Below are positions 61,701-64,000 of a stretch of DNA of 64,000 nt, piece after piece. Source of the stretch: Streblospio benedicti. Taxonomy: Eukaryota; Annelida; Polychaeta; Spionida; Spionidae. The notes beneath the pieces are model-generated. The model made no database searches, was not told where the DNA came from, and was given only the letters and a program-made list of their open reading frames with translations. Location: positions 37,938,435 to 38,002,434 of the forward strand of contig CM032662.1 in NCBI GenBank assembly GCA_019095985.1. Reading direction: 5' to 3'. How positions within the stretch are numbered: the first letter of the stretch is position 1; each line of letters begins with the position of its first letter. The translations under genes and the position numbers were made by a program.

Positions 61701-64000
61701 AGACTCAAATAACAATAACAAAGTACTGCATTTCCACCACTTTAGTACTAAATAGAGCATCAAACGCACTGTTTGGCCATACACACTATCCGTGAATTTT
61801 ACATATGATATGAACTCCCAGTTATAGAGGTCACTAAATTTCACGTCATACGTAGAATTCACGGTTTATGTGCATGGCCGGTTTTAGCGAATGGTGACCT
61901 AACCATCACAAAGTCCTGTATTTCCCGTAGTACTCACGTTGAGGTACTGTATGCGGTAGCTGGTGGTGCGTCCGGTCACCGTGGCGACGTTCTGCCAGAC
62001 GTCGTTGCCGCGGCGAACCTCGCGCTTCTCGATCACGTAGCTGGTGATGTGGGCGCCGCCCGTGTTGACCGGTGCTGACCACTCGATGGTCACAGACTCG
62101 TCAGAGATCCCGATCAGACGCACCGCGCCCGGCGCCTCGGGCACCGCTGGCAATTATAAAGACAAATCTCCATTGAAGAAAATAAAAATAAAATGTAAAT
62201 GTGCTTATTTATAGTCAGAATTCAGTTTGTCCAGCTCAAACGACTTTACATCTACACCAGGTCATTGGCAGCATCCTTGTCACACTATGTTTTCAACTAT
62301 CCAGAACACAACCTTAGTGCAGATGTGGTTATCAATCACATTACTGTTTGCTTGCCTCACCTGTACCTATTTGATGTGTAGCTACCACAGAGCAGTGTGC
62401 AACCTGTTAGAGGTAGGTTTGCTCAACACCCACATAATACCCAACCAGGAATTGAACCCACCACCGACTGATCATGAGTTTCATTAAATGTCAATGCAAG
62501 CAAAGTATACTACTCTATGTCGTCAGCATAGTAACGGTTTCATGCTATGTTGTGCCACTGCAAAGTGTACCAGGTAAAGGAAGTTTTACATAAATAATCT
62601 GTAACGCACCATATGGACTCTTGGCCTCGATGGGGTTCCTGGTTTCCAGGGCTGCGCTTCTTCCCACAGCGTTCTCGGCGATGACCCGGAAGTAGTACTT
62701 GTGTCCGTAGGTCAAGTTCGACACAGAGTAAGAGAAGATGTGGGCCTGAAACGTATAGGTACAATTGTTTTAGGATGAAACAATGTACAGTAGACACTTG
62801 CATATATTAGTAATTACATGTATTAGGTTTAACTTGTAAATGAAAATGTGGTGGTTTATAGTTGTGATCAAGTCTTGGTCTCACGACTTCACATTTAGGC
62901 CTATCAGATAAGCGTAACTCACAAGCTATTACATGAAAGTTTAGAGAACCACTATGACCCAGTTTTTATATGTTCCATAGGCAGATCTGGGTTAGGCAAA
63001 GAGAGCACACACACCGCTCTTCCACCAAAACATTTCAATTGCATGTTTATCCCATCTGTGCGCCCCTTCCCGCATATTTAAACCATGTCATCCGGGGTGT
63101 GCTGCCCCCCACCCTTTCCAATCTGCCAATGTTCTCCAAATTAAAGTCTCTTCTCACCTTGACCCTGTCGACGCGTGCCCAGCCGGAGAAGTCGCTGACG
63201 TCGCGTTTCTCCACGATGTAGCCAGTGATGGTGGCGCCACCGTCAGTGTGAGGCGGCTGCCACGTGAGCGTCATTGAGTGACGCAACACCTCGCTGATGA
63301 TGAGGGGGCCGCCCGGGGCCGCCGGCGCCTCTGGAGGAGCAAACAGTAGTGGTCATACAGTGGTCAGTTAGTGGTCAGTCTGTGGTCAGTTTGTGGTCAG
63401 TCTGTGGTCAGTTAGTAATCATTTGGTGATAAGTTTGTGGTTAGAATGTTGTCAGATTGTGGTCAGTTTTTGGTAAGGTAGTGGTCAGCTTGTGGTCACT
63501 TAGTGGTCAGTCTGTGGTGATTAAGTGGTCACCCAATGGTCACCCAGTGGTCATTTAGTGACTTCATTGCAAATCAGATAGCTTGTCATTGATAAAGTGA
63601 TGTTGGATCACTTTGGAGGAAAGGTATGCATACATGTATGTAATTATGTGAGATGGTAAGGTAGAAAAGATCACCATTACACACTTCATCATCACCAACT
63701 AGTGGTCACTCAATGGTCATTCAATGGTCACTCCGAGTAATTCAATGGTCACTCAGCTGTTCTTCAATGGTCACTCAGCAGTAGCTCTAATGGTCACTAT
63801 GTTGGCATTCAACGGTCACTCAGTGGCTGGTAAGCAGTCACTCAATTGGTTATTCAATGGTCATCCTGTGGTCACTCTATGGTCCCTCACCTGCGTGTCT
63901 GGCGGGTCTGACGGCCAGGTCCACCTCCAGGGGGACGCTCTCTCCGTAGCGCGTCACTGTGATCACCCGGAACAGGTACTCTCTCAGCTCCTTCAGACCG
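6829..64000 (-). CDS. TTN: Titin (connectin), end of A-band to M-band; partial at both ends
   Basis: Giant sarcomeric scaffold and kinase of striated muscle. Exons read from high to low coordinate: 63891-64000, 63158-63330, 62610-62745, 61938-62146, 61186-61349, 60602-60752, 59932-60028, 55182-55336, 54667-54820, 54178-54325, 53595-53752, then 42772-43038, 41497-41697, 35213-35344, 34544-34717, 34192-34333, 33618-33775, 32989-33100, 32250-32422, 30827-30975, 30359-30494, 29894-29967, 29108-29242, 28525-28648, 27920-28010, 27165-27368, 26660-26801, 25771-25970, 24652-24850, 24174-24254, 23237-23342, 21738-21913, 18980-19186, 18007-18133, 16763-16941, 9820-about 11070, 9397-9451, 8968-9086, 7658-8109, 6829-6922. 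Phases join without conflict except where noted: half-exons are missing before 21913 and 19186, and the junction into the 11 kb exon is uncertain. Domain order and kinase signatures match titin, not twitchin or obscurin. Boundaries are by eye, plus or minus a few bases. Confidence 0.85.
7658..11076 (-). CDS. TTN: Titin M-band insertion between Ig M3 and M4 (charged, Ser/Arg-rich)
   Basis: Exons 9820-about 11070, 9397-9451, 8968-9086 and 7658-8109. The large exon encodes a basic, Ser/Tyr/Arg-rich region with RRRTYQSSYGRIATYESKA, repeated RSASV and RSQSV sites and a poly-Ser run. The third contains VYGVKIKERLLVPEGCDITD. The last has a Glu/Arg coiled-coil-like stretch (RREIRRRAEYEEETHNQT), then Ser/Arg repeats and the start of Ig M4. 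Vertebrate titin has a similar low-complexity, phosphorylatable insertion here. The entry into the first exon is unclear: an acceptor near 11062 (GAAG|CC) fits phase 1 but has a weak pyrimidine tract. The in-frame ATG at 11076-11074, with a stop three codons upstream of the nearest TTG, would allow an internal start. Confidence 0.8.
12311..12590. repeat. Tandem direct repeat of about 150 bp
   Basis: Two copies share gatttttaatgagg, gctcatgtgagatggaattgg and aaaatgttacgtgaaa with few differences. A more distant pair (ttttgagtatttct, cagcca, actcaatgg) lies at about 11885-11950 and 12203-12260. Function unknown. Confidence 0.75.
12780..12995 (-). mobile_element. Two adjacent copies of a second tRNA-like SINE
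   Basis: Both carry tatatcacatagcctctgct then gggactcaaacctgga on the plus strand, the complement of a B-box-like GGTTTGAGTCCC. The second ends in attagaccactcgaccatcc. Further copies or pieces: 13405-13475 (opposite orientation), 36305-36370 and 48755-48885 (3-prime part). Confidence 0.6.
14085..15380. mobile_element. Cluster of GTAGAACCTC-type inverted-repeat elements
   Basis: At least six partial or complete copies in 1.3 kb, recognised by cctctctattgagaccac, agtcccaaac and the inverted form ggtggtcttaatagagagg. Orientation alternates, as expected where palindromic elements insert into one another. No transposase is visible; these are non-autonomous. Confidence 0.7.
16249..16388. mobile_element. 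Small hairpin MITE
   Basis: The perfect 17-bp inverted ends ctatgttcagatgtaag and cttacatctgaacatag enclose about 105 bp. No coding capacity. Confidence 0.65.
16763..18133 (-). CDS. TTN: Titin Ig domain M3-like
   Basis: Exon 18007-18133 encodes APTFSMPVCKSIVFEGSN, LECKVSGKPDADVI and ends TG|. Exon 16763-16941 encodes WLKDRCRLPDDLRY, YSLHIAETFRDDTATYTCYA and exit AYSEAQLVVE. A complete Ig with both cysteines and Trp. It aligns with vertebrate M3, whose exit (CQAHLQVE) is followed by the long charged M-band insertion, as here. The phase-1 donor reads through to a stop after eight codons if not spliced. Decayed copies of the acceptor edge lie at 17090-17125 and 17231-17279. Confidence 0.85.
17280..17530. 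mobile_element. Long-armed palindromic MITE (251 bp)
   Basis: Two arms of about 113 bp are near-perfect reverse complements (gtatacattatttagttcat at the left end, its complement at the right), with a spacer of about 25 bp. It sits exactly at the edge of a decayed exon-edge copy. Confidence 0.85.
18350..18850 (-). repeat. Exon-edge repeats: donor side of Ig M2 exon
   Basis: Copies at 18350-18400 and 18788-18850 match the end of exon 18980-19186, including the donor: the plus strand reads accgaggatgtcaatggtgc against the exon's accgagcacgtcgatggtgc, and tgctgtcatggt is shared. Confidence 0.85.
18980..19186 (-). CDS. TTN: Titin Ig domain M2-like, second part
   Basis: The exon encodes TTKPEPEVQWFHNDRRV, GGWYVLESDRGVHRLTVPAL and PDDAGAWSVLANNSYGQTM, with a serine-valine F strand lacking the second cysteine, as in vertebrate M2 (YTVVARNKYGE). 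It enters and leaves in phase 1. The preceding exon should end with strand B; only decayed copies reading GERLTLSLQG before a GTGAG donor are found (19650-21130). The donor edge has copies at 18788-18850 and 18350-18400, and the acceptor edge at about 19300-19375 and 19490-19555. Confidence 0.82.
19290..19555 (-). repeat. Exon-edge repeats: acceptor side of Ig M2 exon
   Basis: Two copies (about 19300-19375 and 19490-19555) repeat ggaaccactgcacctcaggc and gtgactggggga, matching the first 45 bp of exon 18980-19186 with its acceptor. Confidence 0.88.
19650..21130 (-). repeat. Exon-edge repeats: strand B end of Ig M2, at least seven copies, none intact
   Basis: On the minus strand, copies near 19680, 19860, 20150, 20335, 20490, 20595 and 20770 read GERLTLSLQG or variants (GERLTLSLEG, GEWLKLSLQG, ERLTLYIG) just before a GTGAG-type donor. 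The spacing is roughly 105-290 bp. Each unit also shares a ctctggactccttgac block. No copy is preceded by a convincing Ig strand A in the same frame. Confidence 0.85.
21738..21913 (-). CDS. TTN: Titin Ig domain M1-like, second half only
   Basis: The exon begins with G completing a TG|G Trp codon, giving WYFEGRELSDEYGKYTF, then AMLNINDVTPDDAGVYSCGA and exit MGELAVQ. This closely follows vertebrate M1 (WYFGVRQLE, ILYVKDITKLDDGTYRC). The first half of the domain must be in another exon, entered in phase 1 from 23237 and ending TG|, and no intact candidate is visible between. The region instead holds decayed repeats of its 3-prime edge (22310-22570). Confidence 0.83.
21973..22197. mobile_element. 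Palindromic MITE (225 bp)
   Basis: The ends ttatatgattgttatacttg and its complement are followed inward by inverted copies of tttaaagcct, catggaagctttca and caccaactctt. A central loop of about 40 bp. No coding capacity. Confidence 0.8.
22310..22570 (-). repeat. Exon-edge repeats: first-half exon of Ig M1, six or seven decayed copies
   Basis: On the minus strand each copy ends in a form of ACCATCAAATG followed by GTAAGTTCTA or a mutated donor. One copy (22494-22520) reads GKPEPTIK with TG of the Trp codon, exactly the Ig C strand expected before exon 21913. No intact exon is attached to any of them. Confidence 0.8.
23237..28010 (-). CDS. TTN: Titin kinase domain and regulatory tail
   Basis: Seven exons (27920-28010, 27165-27368, 26660-26801, 25771-25970, 24652-24850, 24174-24254, 23237-23342). 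Landmarks in order: glycine loop IGRGAFGIMY, lysine in WAMKFVS, helix C glutamate in LEVRNEL, hinge LVLEFLSGQDLFERI, catalytic loop VHLDLRPENVVF, metal-site motif VEFG in place of DFG, TAEFCAPEVV, ASDMWSLGVIAY, and the C-lobe end HPWLN. RPEN together with EFG is the titin signature; twitchin and projectin normally have KPEN and DFG. The tail (DRHKVYFAKQMW) aligns roughly with the vertebrate regulatory helix. In vertebrates this pseudokinase-like domain senses strain at the M-band. The vertebrate activation-loop Tyr-Tyr before APE reads Phe-Cys here. Introns around these exons hold decayed copies of their edges. Confidence 0.9.
24503..24580 (-). repeat. Exon-edge repeat: donor side of kinase C-lobe exon
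   Basis: The sequence ctactcacgtttagccacgg and cgctgactgtcatgc matches the end of exon 24652-24850 (HPWLN and preceding residues plus donor), about 150 bp away. Confidence 0.88.
25170..25655 (-). repeat. Exon-edge repeats: donor side of kinase catalytic exon, three copies
   Basis: Copies at about 25170-25235, 25310-25375 and 25592-25650 share actcacagcgtata, gatcactccgagactccaca and tgtc with the end of exon 25771-25970 (the SDMWSLGVIAYT segment plus donor). Between them lie CA-rich simple repeats. Confidence 0.9.
26040..26645 (-). repeat. Exon-edge repeats: acceptor side of kinase catalytic exon, four copies
   Basis: Copies near 26041-26108, 26255-26320, 26421-26490 and 26590-26645 repeat the 5-prime edge of exon 25771-25970 with the acceptor. 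The closest copy keeps an AG and reads PENVVFSTCESHDLNLVEF before a stop; the farthest keeps only about 30 recognisable bases. Confidence 0.92.
26833..27075 (-). repeat. Exon-edge repeats between two kinase N-lobe exons
   Basis: Bases 26833-26897 copy the first 65 bp of exon 26660-26801 (tccatcagtgagaactgcac, cacaatacgctcaaatagg). Bases 27027-27075 copy the end of exon 27165-27368 with its donor (aatactcacaattcgaggat). So one intron holds copies of both of its boundaries. Confidence 0.88.
27432..27616. mobile_element. GTAGAACCTC-family MITE, near full length
   Basis: Starts gaacagtggaactt and ends ggaggttctactgttc; inside it has the family blocks attaagaccacttgtgggac and ggtggtctctatatagaggt. 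Non-coding, in a kinase intron. Confidence 0.7.
28525..29967 (-). CDS. TTN: Titin FN3 domain A170-like, directly before the kinase
   Basis: Three exons (29894-29967, 29108-29242, 28525-28648) encode RPDPPAGKPLVSEVTKSSVR, AHDGGAAITHYIIEKCD and YRFRVIAENVHGLSDPSEES. The exit (DPVITQEPKIDVDYDKL) aligns with the vertebrate A170 exit, which has the same SEPTITKED and Asn-Tyr-Asp pattern leading into the kinase. A decayed copy of the acceptor edge of exon 29242 lies near 29335-29440. The intron after the domain carries a GTGA microsatellite. Confidence 0.88.
28715..28800. repeat. GTGA microsatellite
   Basis: Repeats of gtgagtgagtgtgagtga over about 85 bp, in the intron between the A170 FN3 exons. 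Confidence 0.9.
29335..29440 (-). repeat. Exon-edge repeat: acceptor side of A170 FN3 exon
   Basis: The stretch shares gtgagtg, ggcacctag and cacagatgtatcata-attacaat with 29205-29275, which spans the start of exon 29108-29242 and the adjacent intron. Confidence 0.75.
30050..30335. repeat. Degenerate minisatellite (gaatcagtcagt)
   Basis: Irregular tandem repeats of gaatcagtcagtcagtg and related words fill most of an intron between A169 and A170. Confidence 0.7.
30359..30975 (-). CDS. TTN: Titin Ig domain A169-like
   Basis: Exon 30827-30975 starts VPAKIKTSLTYDDLSFCRG, which recalls the VPAKIH start of vertebrate A169, and holds the C strand TPTALWIKDGEVIEKSHR. Exon 30359-30494 holds ATLVVHDAEKTDMGRYTLQV, the E and F strands with L instead of the usual F-strand cysteine, and exits with FNITIT in phase 1. 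The single intron is phase 0 between strands D and E. Confidence 0.87.
31160..32232 (-). repeat. Nested exon-edge duplications and GGCAGATCCAGG elements beside Ig A168
   Basis: Fossil copies of the end of exon 32250-32422 (catgagcatgagctg) recur near 31376-31400, 31718-31750 and 31970-31995, each preceded on the plus strand by cttgtacat- and gcagatccagg-type sequence. A complete 147 bp element with inverted gcagatcca ends lies at 32083-32229. An element therefore appears to have been caught in the duplicated unit. Confidence 0.75.
32250..33100 (-). CDS. TTN: Titin Ig domain A168-like
   Basis: Exon 32989-33100 encodes LEPPKFVGEMKDISVEDGEK and FECRVEGTPLPEVR. It ends inside the conserved Trp codon (TG|G), the typical intron site for Ig modules in this gene. 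Exon 32250-32422 encodes WFKNYREIFDGYKHK, then LTITAVSADDIGEVECRAY and the tail RAQLMLM. Both cysteines and the tryptophan are present. In vertebrates A168-A169 bind MuRF ubiquitin ligases; whether that holds here is unknown. The adjacent intron has several decayed copies of the exon's 3-prime edge. Confidence 0.88.
32515..32706. mobile_element. Palindromic MITE (192 bp)
   Basis: The arms taatcatcttgagttgtact and its complement run inward about 80 bp (gaagctcaactgaagctt, ggccatcttcacatggcc) around a short loop. Flanked by TA-like duplications. Confidence 0.85.
33618..34333 (-). CDS. TTN: Titin FN3 domain (A167-like)
   Basis: Exon 34192-34333 encodes VPSKPGKVRIVEVEGTTAV and DWDTPISDGGSPITHYVLE. 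Exon 33618-33775 encodes YEFRVSAHNDAGLSEPS. The exon junction is phase 2 and restores arginine in PRWVRVHKVS. This is an ordinary FN3 with the Trp and Tyr core; the position just before the first of the paired Ig domains matches vertebrate A167. Confidence 0.87.
34544..35344 (-). CDS. TTN: Titin FN3 domain (A166-like)
   Basis: Exon 35213-35344 encodes EPPLRPARLAVTCVTKD and VEWAPPPSNGGAPIMHYIL. Exon 34544-34717 encodes YYLRLAAENRFGLGQWVE. It is the first of two consecutive FN3 modules before the Ig-Ig-FN3-kinase block, as in vertebrate titin. Decayed copies of the acceptor edge of exon 34717 lie near 34752-34790 and 34893-34935. Confidence 0.87.
34740..34960 (-). repeat. Exon-edge repeats: acceptor side of A166 FN3 exon
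   Basis: Two copies (near 34752-34790 and 34893-34935) resemble gaggctcccacacagagtc plus the acceptor and adjacent ggattacac intron words. Confidence 0.65.
35423..35540. repeat. 16-bp minisatellite
   Basis: About seven copies of caggacagtcacaagt, nearly perfect, in the intron just upstream of exon 35213-35344. Confidence 0.95.
36300..40670. repeat. 1.05 kb satellite, about four units, derived in part from a titin exon edge
   Basis: The marker gagctgaaac occurs at 37727, 38779 and 39833 (period 1052-1054 bp). Each unit carries gagtacattatggaggaggg and ctgctctaccttcc, matching the donor side of exon 41497-41697. In the first unit the segment 36780-37250 is inverted relative to the others (it is the complement of 37960-38420). 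The array runs up to near a 100-N gap. No coding capacity. Confidence 0.9.
40963..41062. other. Assembly gap (100 N)
   Basis: A run of exactly 100 N, the conventional length for a gap of unknown size. It lies at the end of the satellite, next to a degenerate Ig region, so satellite units and possibly an exon may be missing. Confidence 0.98.
41063..41450 (-). repeat. Exon-edge repeats: donor side of exon 41497
   Basis: Copies near 41063-41120, 41199-41300, 41340-41400 and 41403-41450 share gtacattatggaggtgggaa, gcagcagaataa and ctctac, followed in the second by cattccatcttgcggta, the true exon end. Confidence 0.9.
41497..43038 (-). CDS. TTN: Titin Thr-rich linker and two incomplete Ig N-termini
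   Basis: Exon 42772-43038 begins with a Thr/Ala-rich linker (LSIITTTTTASQTATTAT) and ends with LKPWFVKQLPSRFEILEG, which looks like Ig strands A and A'. Exon 41497-41697 encodes AQFDVMTRVGEGG, then a second KPWFVKQLP block, then EVAEGASLESRCTVGAALQA and a Glu/Gln-rich stretch ending QAYRKME. Both resemble the start of an Ig, but no Trp-containing C strand or YxC F strand follows. Phases (1 to 1 to 1) join cleanly to exon 35344. The missing half may lie in the assembly gap at 40963-41062, or the domain may be degenerate. By position it would match the Ig before the last two A-band FN3 modules. Confidence 0.68.
42000..42080 (-). repeat. Exon-edge repeat: acceptor side of exon 41697
   Basis: Cttgcacccaccctcacccc, caaactgggcacct and attcaatcaatt match 41655-41725, the start of exon 41497-41697 and its acceptor. 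A further shared block continues to about 42300. Confidence 0.88.
42440..42600. mobile_element. GTAGAACCTC-family MITE, full length
   Basis: Begins tacagtagaacctccaattg and ends gagaggttctactgtaca, with about 155 bp between ends. The clearest copy of the family. Other near-complete copies: 53805-53990 and 60278-60462. Confidence 0.85.
42600..42670 (-). repeat. Exon-edge repeat: donor side of exon 42772
   Basis: The plus strand reads taccttccaggatcccgaaa and gtgaaggcagctg, matching 42769-42835 with the donor. It encodes a degenerate KPWFIKQLPSRFGILEG on the minus strand. Confidence 0.92.
43128..43308. mobile_element. MITE with GTGAATGTCCTCAACA ends (copy 1)
   Basis: The inverted ends cagtgaatgtcctcaacaa and ttgttgaggacatt enclose about 150 bp. 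A second copy with the same interior (tttagtccataatt, attaatagttaat) is at 49030-49218. Confidence 0.8.
43345..43480. mobile_element. Near-perfect 136 bp palindrome
   Basis: Each arm is 68 bp with one mismatch and no spacer; the centre is gatc at 43411-43414. The sequence starts acaggagcaatttagacagt. Probably a hairpin MITE. Confidence 0.9.
45424..45581. mobile_element. MITE with TGGCAGATCCAG ends (158 bp)
   Basis: The left end tggcagatccag and right end ctggatctgcca are perfect inverted repeats. The interior is G-rich then C-rich. A second full copy is at 62979-63128. Confidence 0.88.
46000..46390. repeat. Degenerate minisatellite (agtgaagtgacactttca)
   Basis: Irregular repeats of gtgaaatgacactttcagtg words with variable spacers. 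No coding meaning found. Confidence 0.6.
50727..50960. repeat. 60-65 bp tandem repeat carrying POU octamers
   Basis: Four units, with cores at 50751, 50816, 50876 and 50936. Most contain an inverted pair of ATGCAAAC or ATGCAAAT and ATTTGCAT, the octamer bound by POU-domain factors. Between them are gagatagaaatggtaaaatg words. Confidence 0.85.
52742..52968 (-). CDS. TTN: Candidate alternative terminal exon of titin (kinase-less isoform)
   Basis: An open frame in phase 1 follows a good acceptor and fits the phase-1 donor at 53595. It encodes an acidic helix-like stretch (ESARDSEVESWVHEAQVDAA), then a Ser/Met-rich tract (SITQTSSSMMASSSSS) and the tail RYAAYSDEPLTRTADSILE, and ends at a TAA stop at 52742-52744. 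Base composition and codon use match the neighbouring exons, not the AT-rich introns. A transcript using it would lack the kinase and M-band. Possible minus-strand poly(A) signals lie near 51018-51033. The alternative is that two adjacent genes are present, this being the end of the first. Confidence 0.65.
53595..54325 (-). CDS. TTN: Titin FN3 domain (two exons), branch point of two isoforms
   Basis: Exon 54178-54325 encodes APASPQGPLRVLRVT and VHWRPPRDNGGALISRYVVE. Exon 53595-53752 encodes YYIRVMAENAYGRSAPL and ends RPIVPRRIY in phase 1. That phase-1 donor is compatible with two downstream acceptors: exon 52968, which soon reaches a stop, and exon 43038, which leads on towards the kinase. 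This is the sixth FN3 in an uninterrupted run (counting the partial one at the window edge). An Ig would be expected somewhere in a twitchin-style FN3-FN3-Ig repeat, and none is seen. Confidence 0.87.
54667..55336 (-). CDS. TTN: Titin FN3 domain (two exons)
   Basis: Exon 55182-55336 encodes RPAAPAGVEVTAVSDDSV and the core LAWLSPERDGGARIFRYIVE. Exon 54667-54820 encodes YHFRVAAENEVGPGPAYE and the exit linker. The intron is phase 0. The donor side shows three or four decayed copies of a motif like caatattgatatcaaacaca between 54960 and 55180, each followed by a remnant of the donor edge. Confidence 0.88.
56379..57066 (+). repeat. Direct repeat (about 130 bp) upstream of the SLC1 gene
   Basis: Bases 56379-56515 and 56948-57066 share catgataaagaactggttga, caaaacaggtcaaacctt and gttggatatgccaaa. 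The second copy ends about 110 bp before the SLC1 ATG. Confidence 0.85.
57127..57134 (+). promoter_or_regulatory. Possible TATA box of the SLC1 gene
   Basis: TATAAAGG lies 48 bp upstream of the ATG at 57175. Spacing would give a very short leader, so an untranslated upstream exon is equally possible. Confidence 0.25.
57175..59451 (+). CDS. SLC1-family (glutamate/neutral amino acid) transporter, nested in a titin intron
   Basis: Complete three-exon gene: 57175-58077, 58392-58650, 59108-59451, 501 residues (family usually 500-570). Sodium-coupled transporter of the EAAT/ASCT family in the plasma membrane. Exon 1 has TM1 (VVTLAAVIVGFALGFGLRP), the PGEIFLNMLSMLIIPLI segment, an extracellular loop with NxS/T sites (NVT, NST, NDT, NTT) and TM5-6. 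Exon 2 has hairpin 1 (FATSSKSVGMPFAFKAGEK). Exon 3 has TM7, hairpin 2 and TM8 (VEWFLDRMRTTSNSVGD), keeping the Asp-x-x-Arg-Thr and Asn-x-x-Gly-Asp positions; the Arg suggests an acidic substrate. Unusual: the NMDGT motif reads NKDGS, hairpin 2 has AVPPIPSA in place of IGAAGIPQ, and the first TM8 Asp is Glu. The start follows AAAA; a TATAAAGG lies 48 bp upstream. Confidence 0.88.
58860..58995 (+). repeat. Exon-edge repeat: decayed copy of SLC1 exon 3 start
   Basis: After an acceptor (ttttacag) at 58944 the copy reads GNALFNATATVFMARF and stops, against SALFIAAATVFMSQ in the true exon 3 at 59108. The upstream intron words (ttcttcagtactctgat) are duplicated too. Period about 163 bp. Confidence 0.88.
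59660..59665 (+). terminator. Poly(A) signal candidate of the SLC1 gene
   Basis: AATAAA on the plus strand about 210 bp after the TAG stop of the SLC1 reading frame, followed by T-rich sequence. A sensible distance for a 3-prime UTR. Confidence 0.45.
59932..61349 (-). CDS. TTN: Titin FN3 domain (three exons)
   Basis: The domain starts in exon 61186-61349 (PSQPLNFTVDCLTKDSVTL), continues in 60602-60752 (WDRPTDTGGVPLSGYIIEQ) and ends in 59932-60028 (YNFRIRAENPDGAGIGRE). Tryptophan, the TGG turn and the Y-x-F-R motif are all present. The donor edge of exon 60602 has a decayed duplicate about 115 bp away (60485-60515). The 4.6 kb intron that follows contains the complete SLC1 transporter gene on the opposite strand. 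Confidence 0.86.
60278..60462. mobile_element. GTAGAACCTC-family MITE, near full length
   Basis: Starts acagtagaacctcccattaa and ends gcgaggttctact. Inside are cctctctaatataaccactt and gaggtcagtcccacaggtg. Confidence 0.8.
61186..62146 (-). CDS. TTN: Titin FN3 domain (two exons)
   Basis: Exon 61938-62146 holds strands A-C' (VTIEWSAPVNTGGAHITSYV, then a basic EKREVRRG linker). Exon 61186-61349 holds strands F-G (YALRVAAENEEGVGEW) and also the start of the next FN3 (KSLPSQPLNFTVDCLTKDS). The intron has two decayed copies of the 5-prime edge of exon 61349, near 61431-61460 and 61561-61600. Confidence 0.88.
62610..63330 (-). CDS. TTN: Titin FN3 domain (two exons)
   Basis: Exons 63158-63330 and 62610-62745 form one complete FN3 domain. 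The first carries the proline-rich entry, strand B and the strand C core LTWQPPHTDGGATITGYIVE, which has the FN3 tryptophan and the DGG turn typical of titin A-band FN3 modules. The second carries YYFRVIAENAVGRSA, the conserved strand F and G region. The intron is phase 0 in the middle of the domain. A complete small inverted-repeat element with GGCAGATC ends lies in this intron near 62979-63128. Confidence 0.88.
63340..63885. repeat. 10-bp minisatellite (tggtcagtta / tggtcactca)
   Basis: Dozens of imperfect copies of a 10-bp unit fill the intron between two FN3 exons. The final copy, tggtccctcac at 63880-63890, merges into the true donor of exon 63891 (GTGAGGGACCA on the minus strand). Confidence 0.9.
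63891..64000 (-). CDS. TTN: Titin FN3 domain, C-terminal strands (window edge)
   Basis: The exon is cut by the window edge. It encodes the end of a fibronectin type III domain (YLFRVITVTRYGESVPLEV), with the usual Y-x-F-R-V strand F and a G-strand tail, and ends at a GTGAGG donor in phase 1. The donor lies directly against a 10-bp minisatellite. The next exon continues in frame with EAPAAPGGP, the usual start of a following FN3. Confidence 0.75.

Overview
The window is animal nuclear DNA: AT-rich non-coding sequence with short, GC-rich, phase-consistent exons bounded by GT/AG. Almost all coding sequence belongs to one giant minus-strand gene, which I read as titin (connectin), covering the end of the A-band and the M-band part. 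From high to low coordinates the order is five and a half FN3 domains (64000-53595), a possible alternative last exon (52968-52742), a degenerate Ig segment (43038-41497), FN3-FN3-Ig-Ig-FN3 (35344-28525), a titin-type kinase with its regulatory tail (28010-23237), three Ig domains (21913-16763), a long charged Ser/Arg-rich insertion (about 11076-7658) and the first half of a fourth Ig (ending at 6829). This is colinear with the vertebrate series A166-A170, kinase, M1, M2, M3, M-band insertion, M4. The kinase also carries the titin signatures RPEN and EFG. A bona fide titin M-band, high density of small inverted-repeat elements and tandem repeats spanning exon-intron boundaries point to a non-vertebrate chordate, most likely an amphioxus (Branchiostoma). 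That assignment is inference.

Two other genes lie on the plus strand inside titin introns. One is a complete three-exon SLC1-family transporter (57175-59451) with altered ion-site motifs. The other is an intronless nine-finger C2H2 zinc-finger gene (5029-5820) flanked by duplicated copies of its own surroundings.

The most striking property is that many titin introns, and one SLC1 intron, hold decayed tandem copies of the adjacent exon edge, including the splice site and some 10-60 bp of coding sequence. I count about twenty such sets. In two places (Ig M1 and Ig M2) I find only decayed copies of the first-half exon and no intact one. In another, an exon-edge unit appears to have been captured and amplified into a roughly 1.05 kb satellite (about 36.3-40.7 kb) that ends in a 100-N assembly gap. 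As I recall, exon-boundary minisatellites have been reported in amphioxus as 'mirages'; I cannot check this here.

The rest is introns rich in small inverted-repeat transposons (several families, some nearly perfect hairpins), tRNA-like SINEs, minisatellites and AT-rich sequence with no further genes that I can support. No virus-derived element was recognised.
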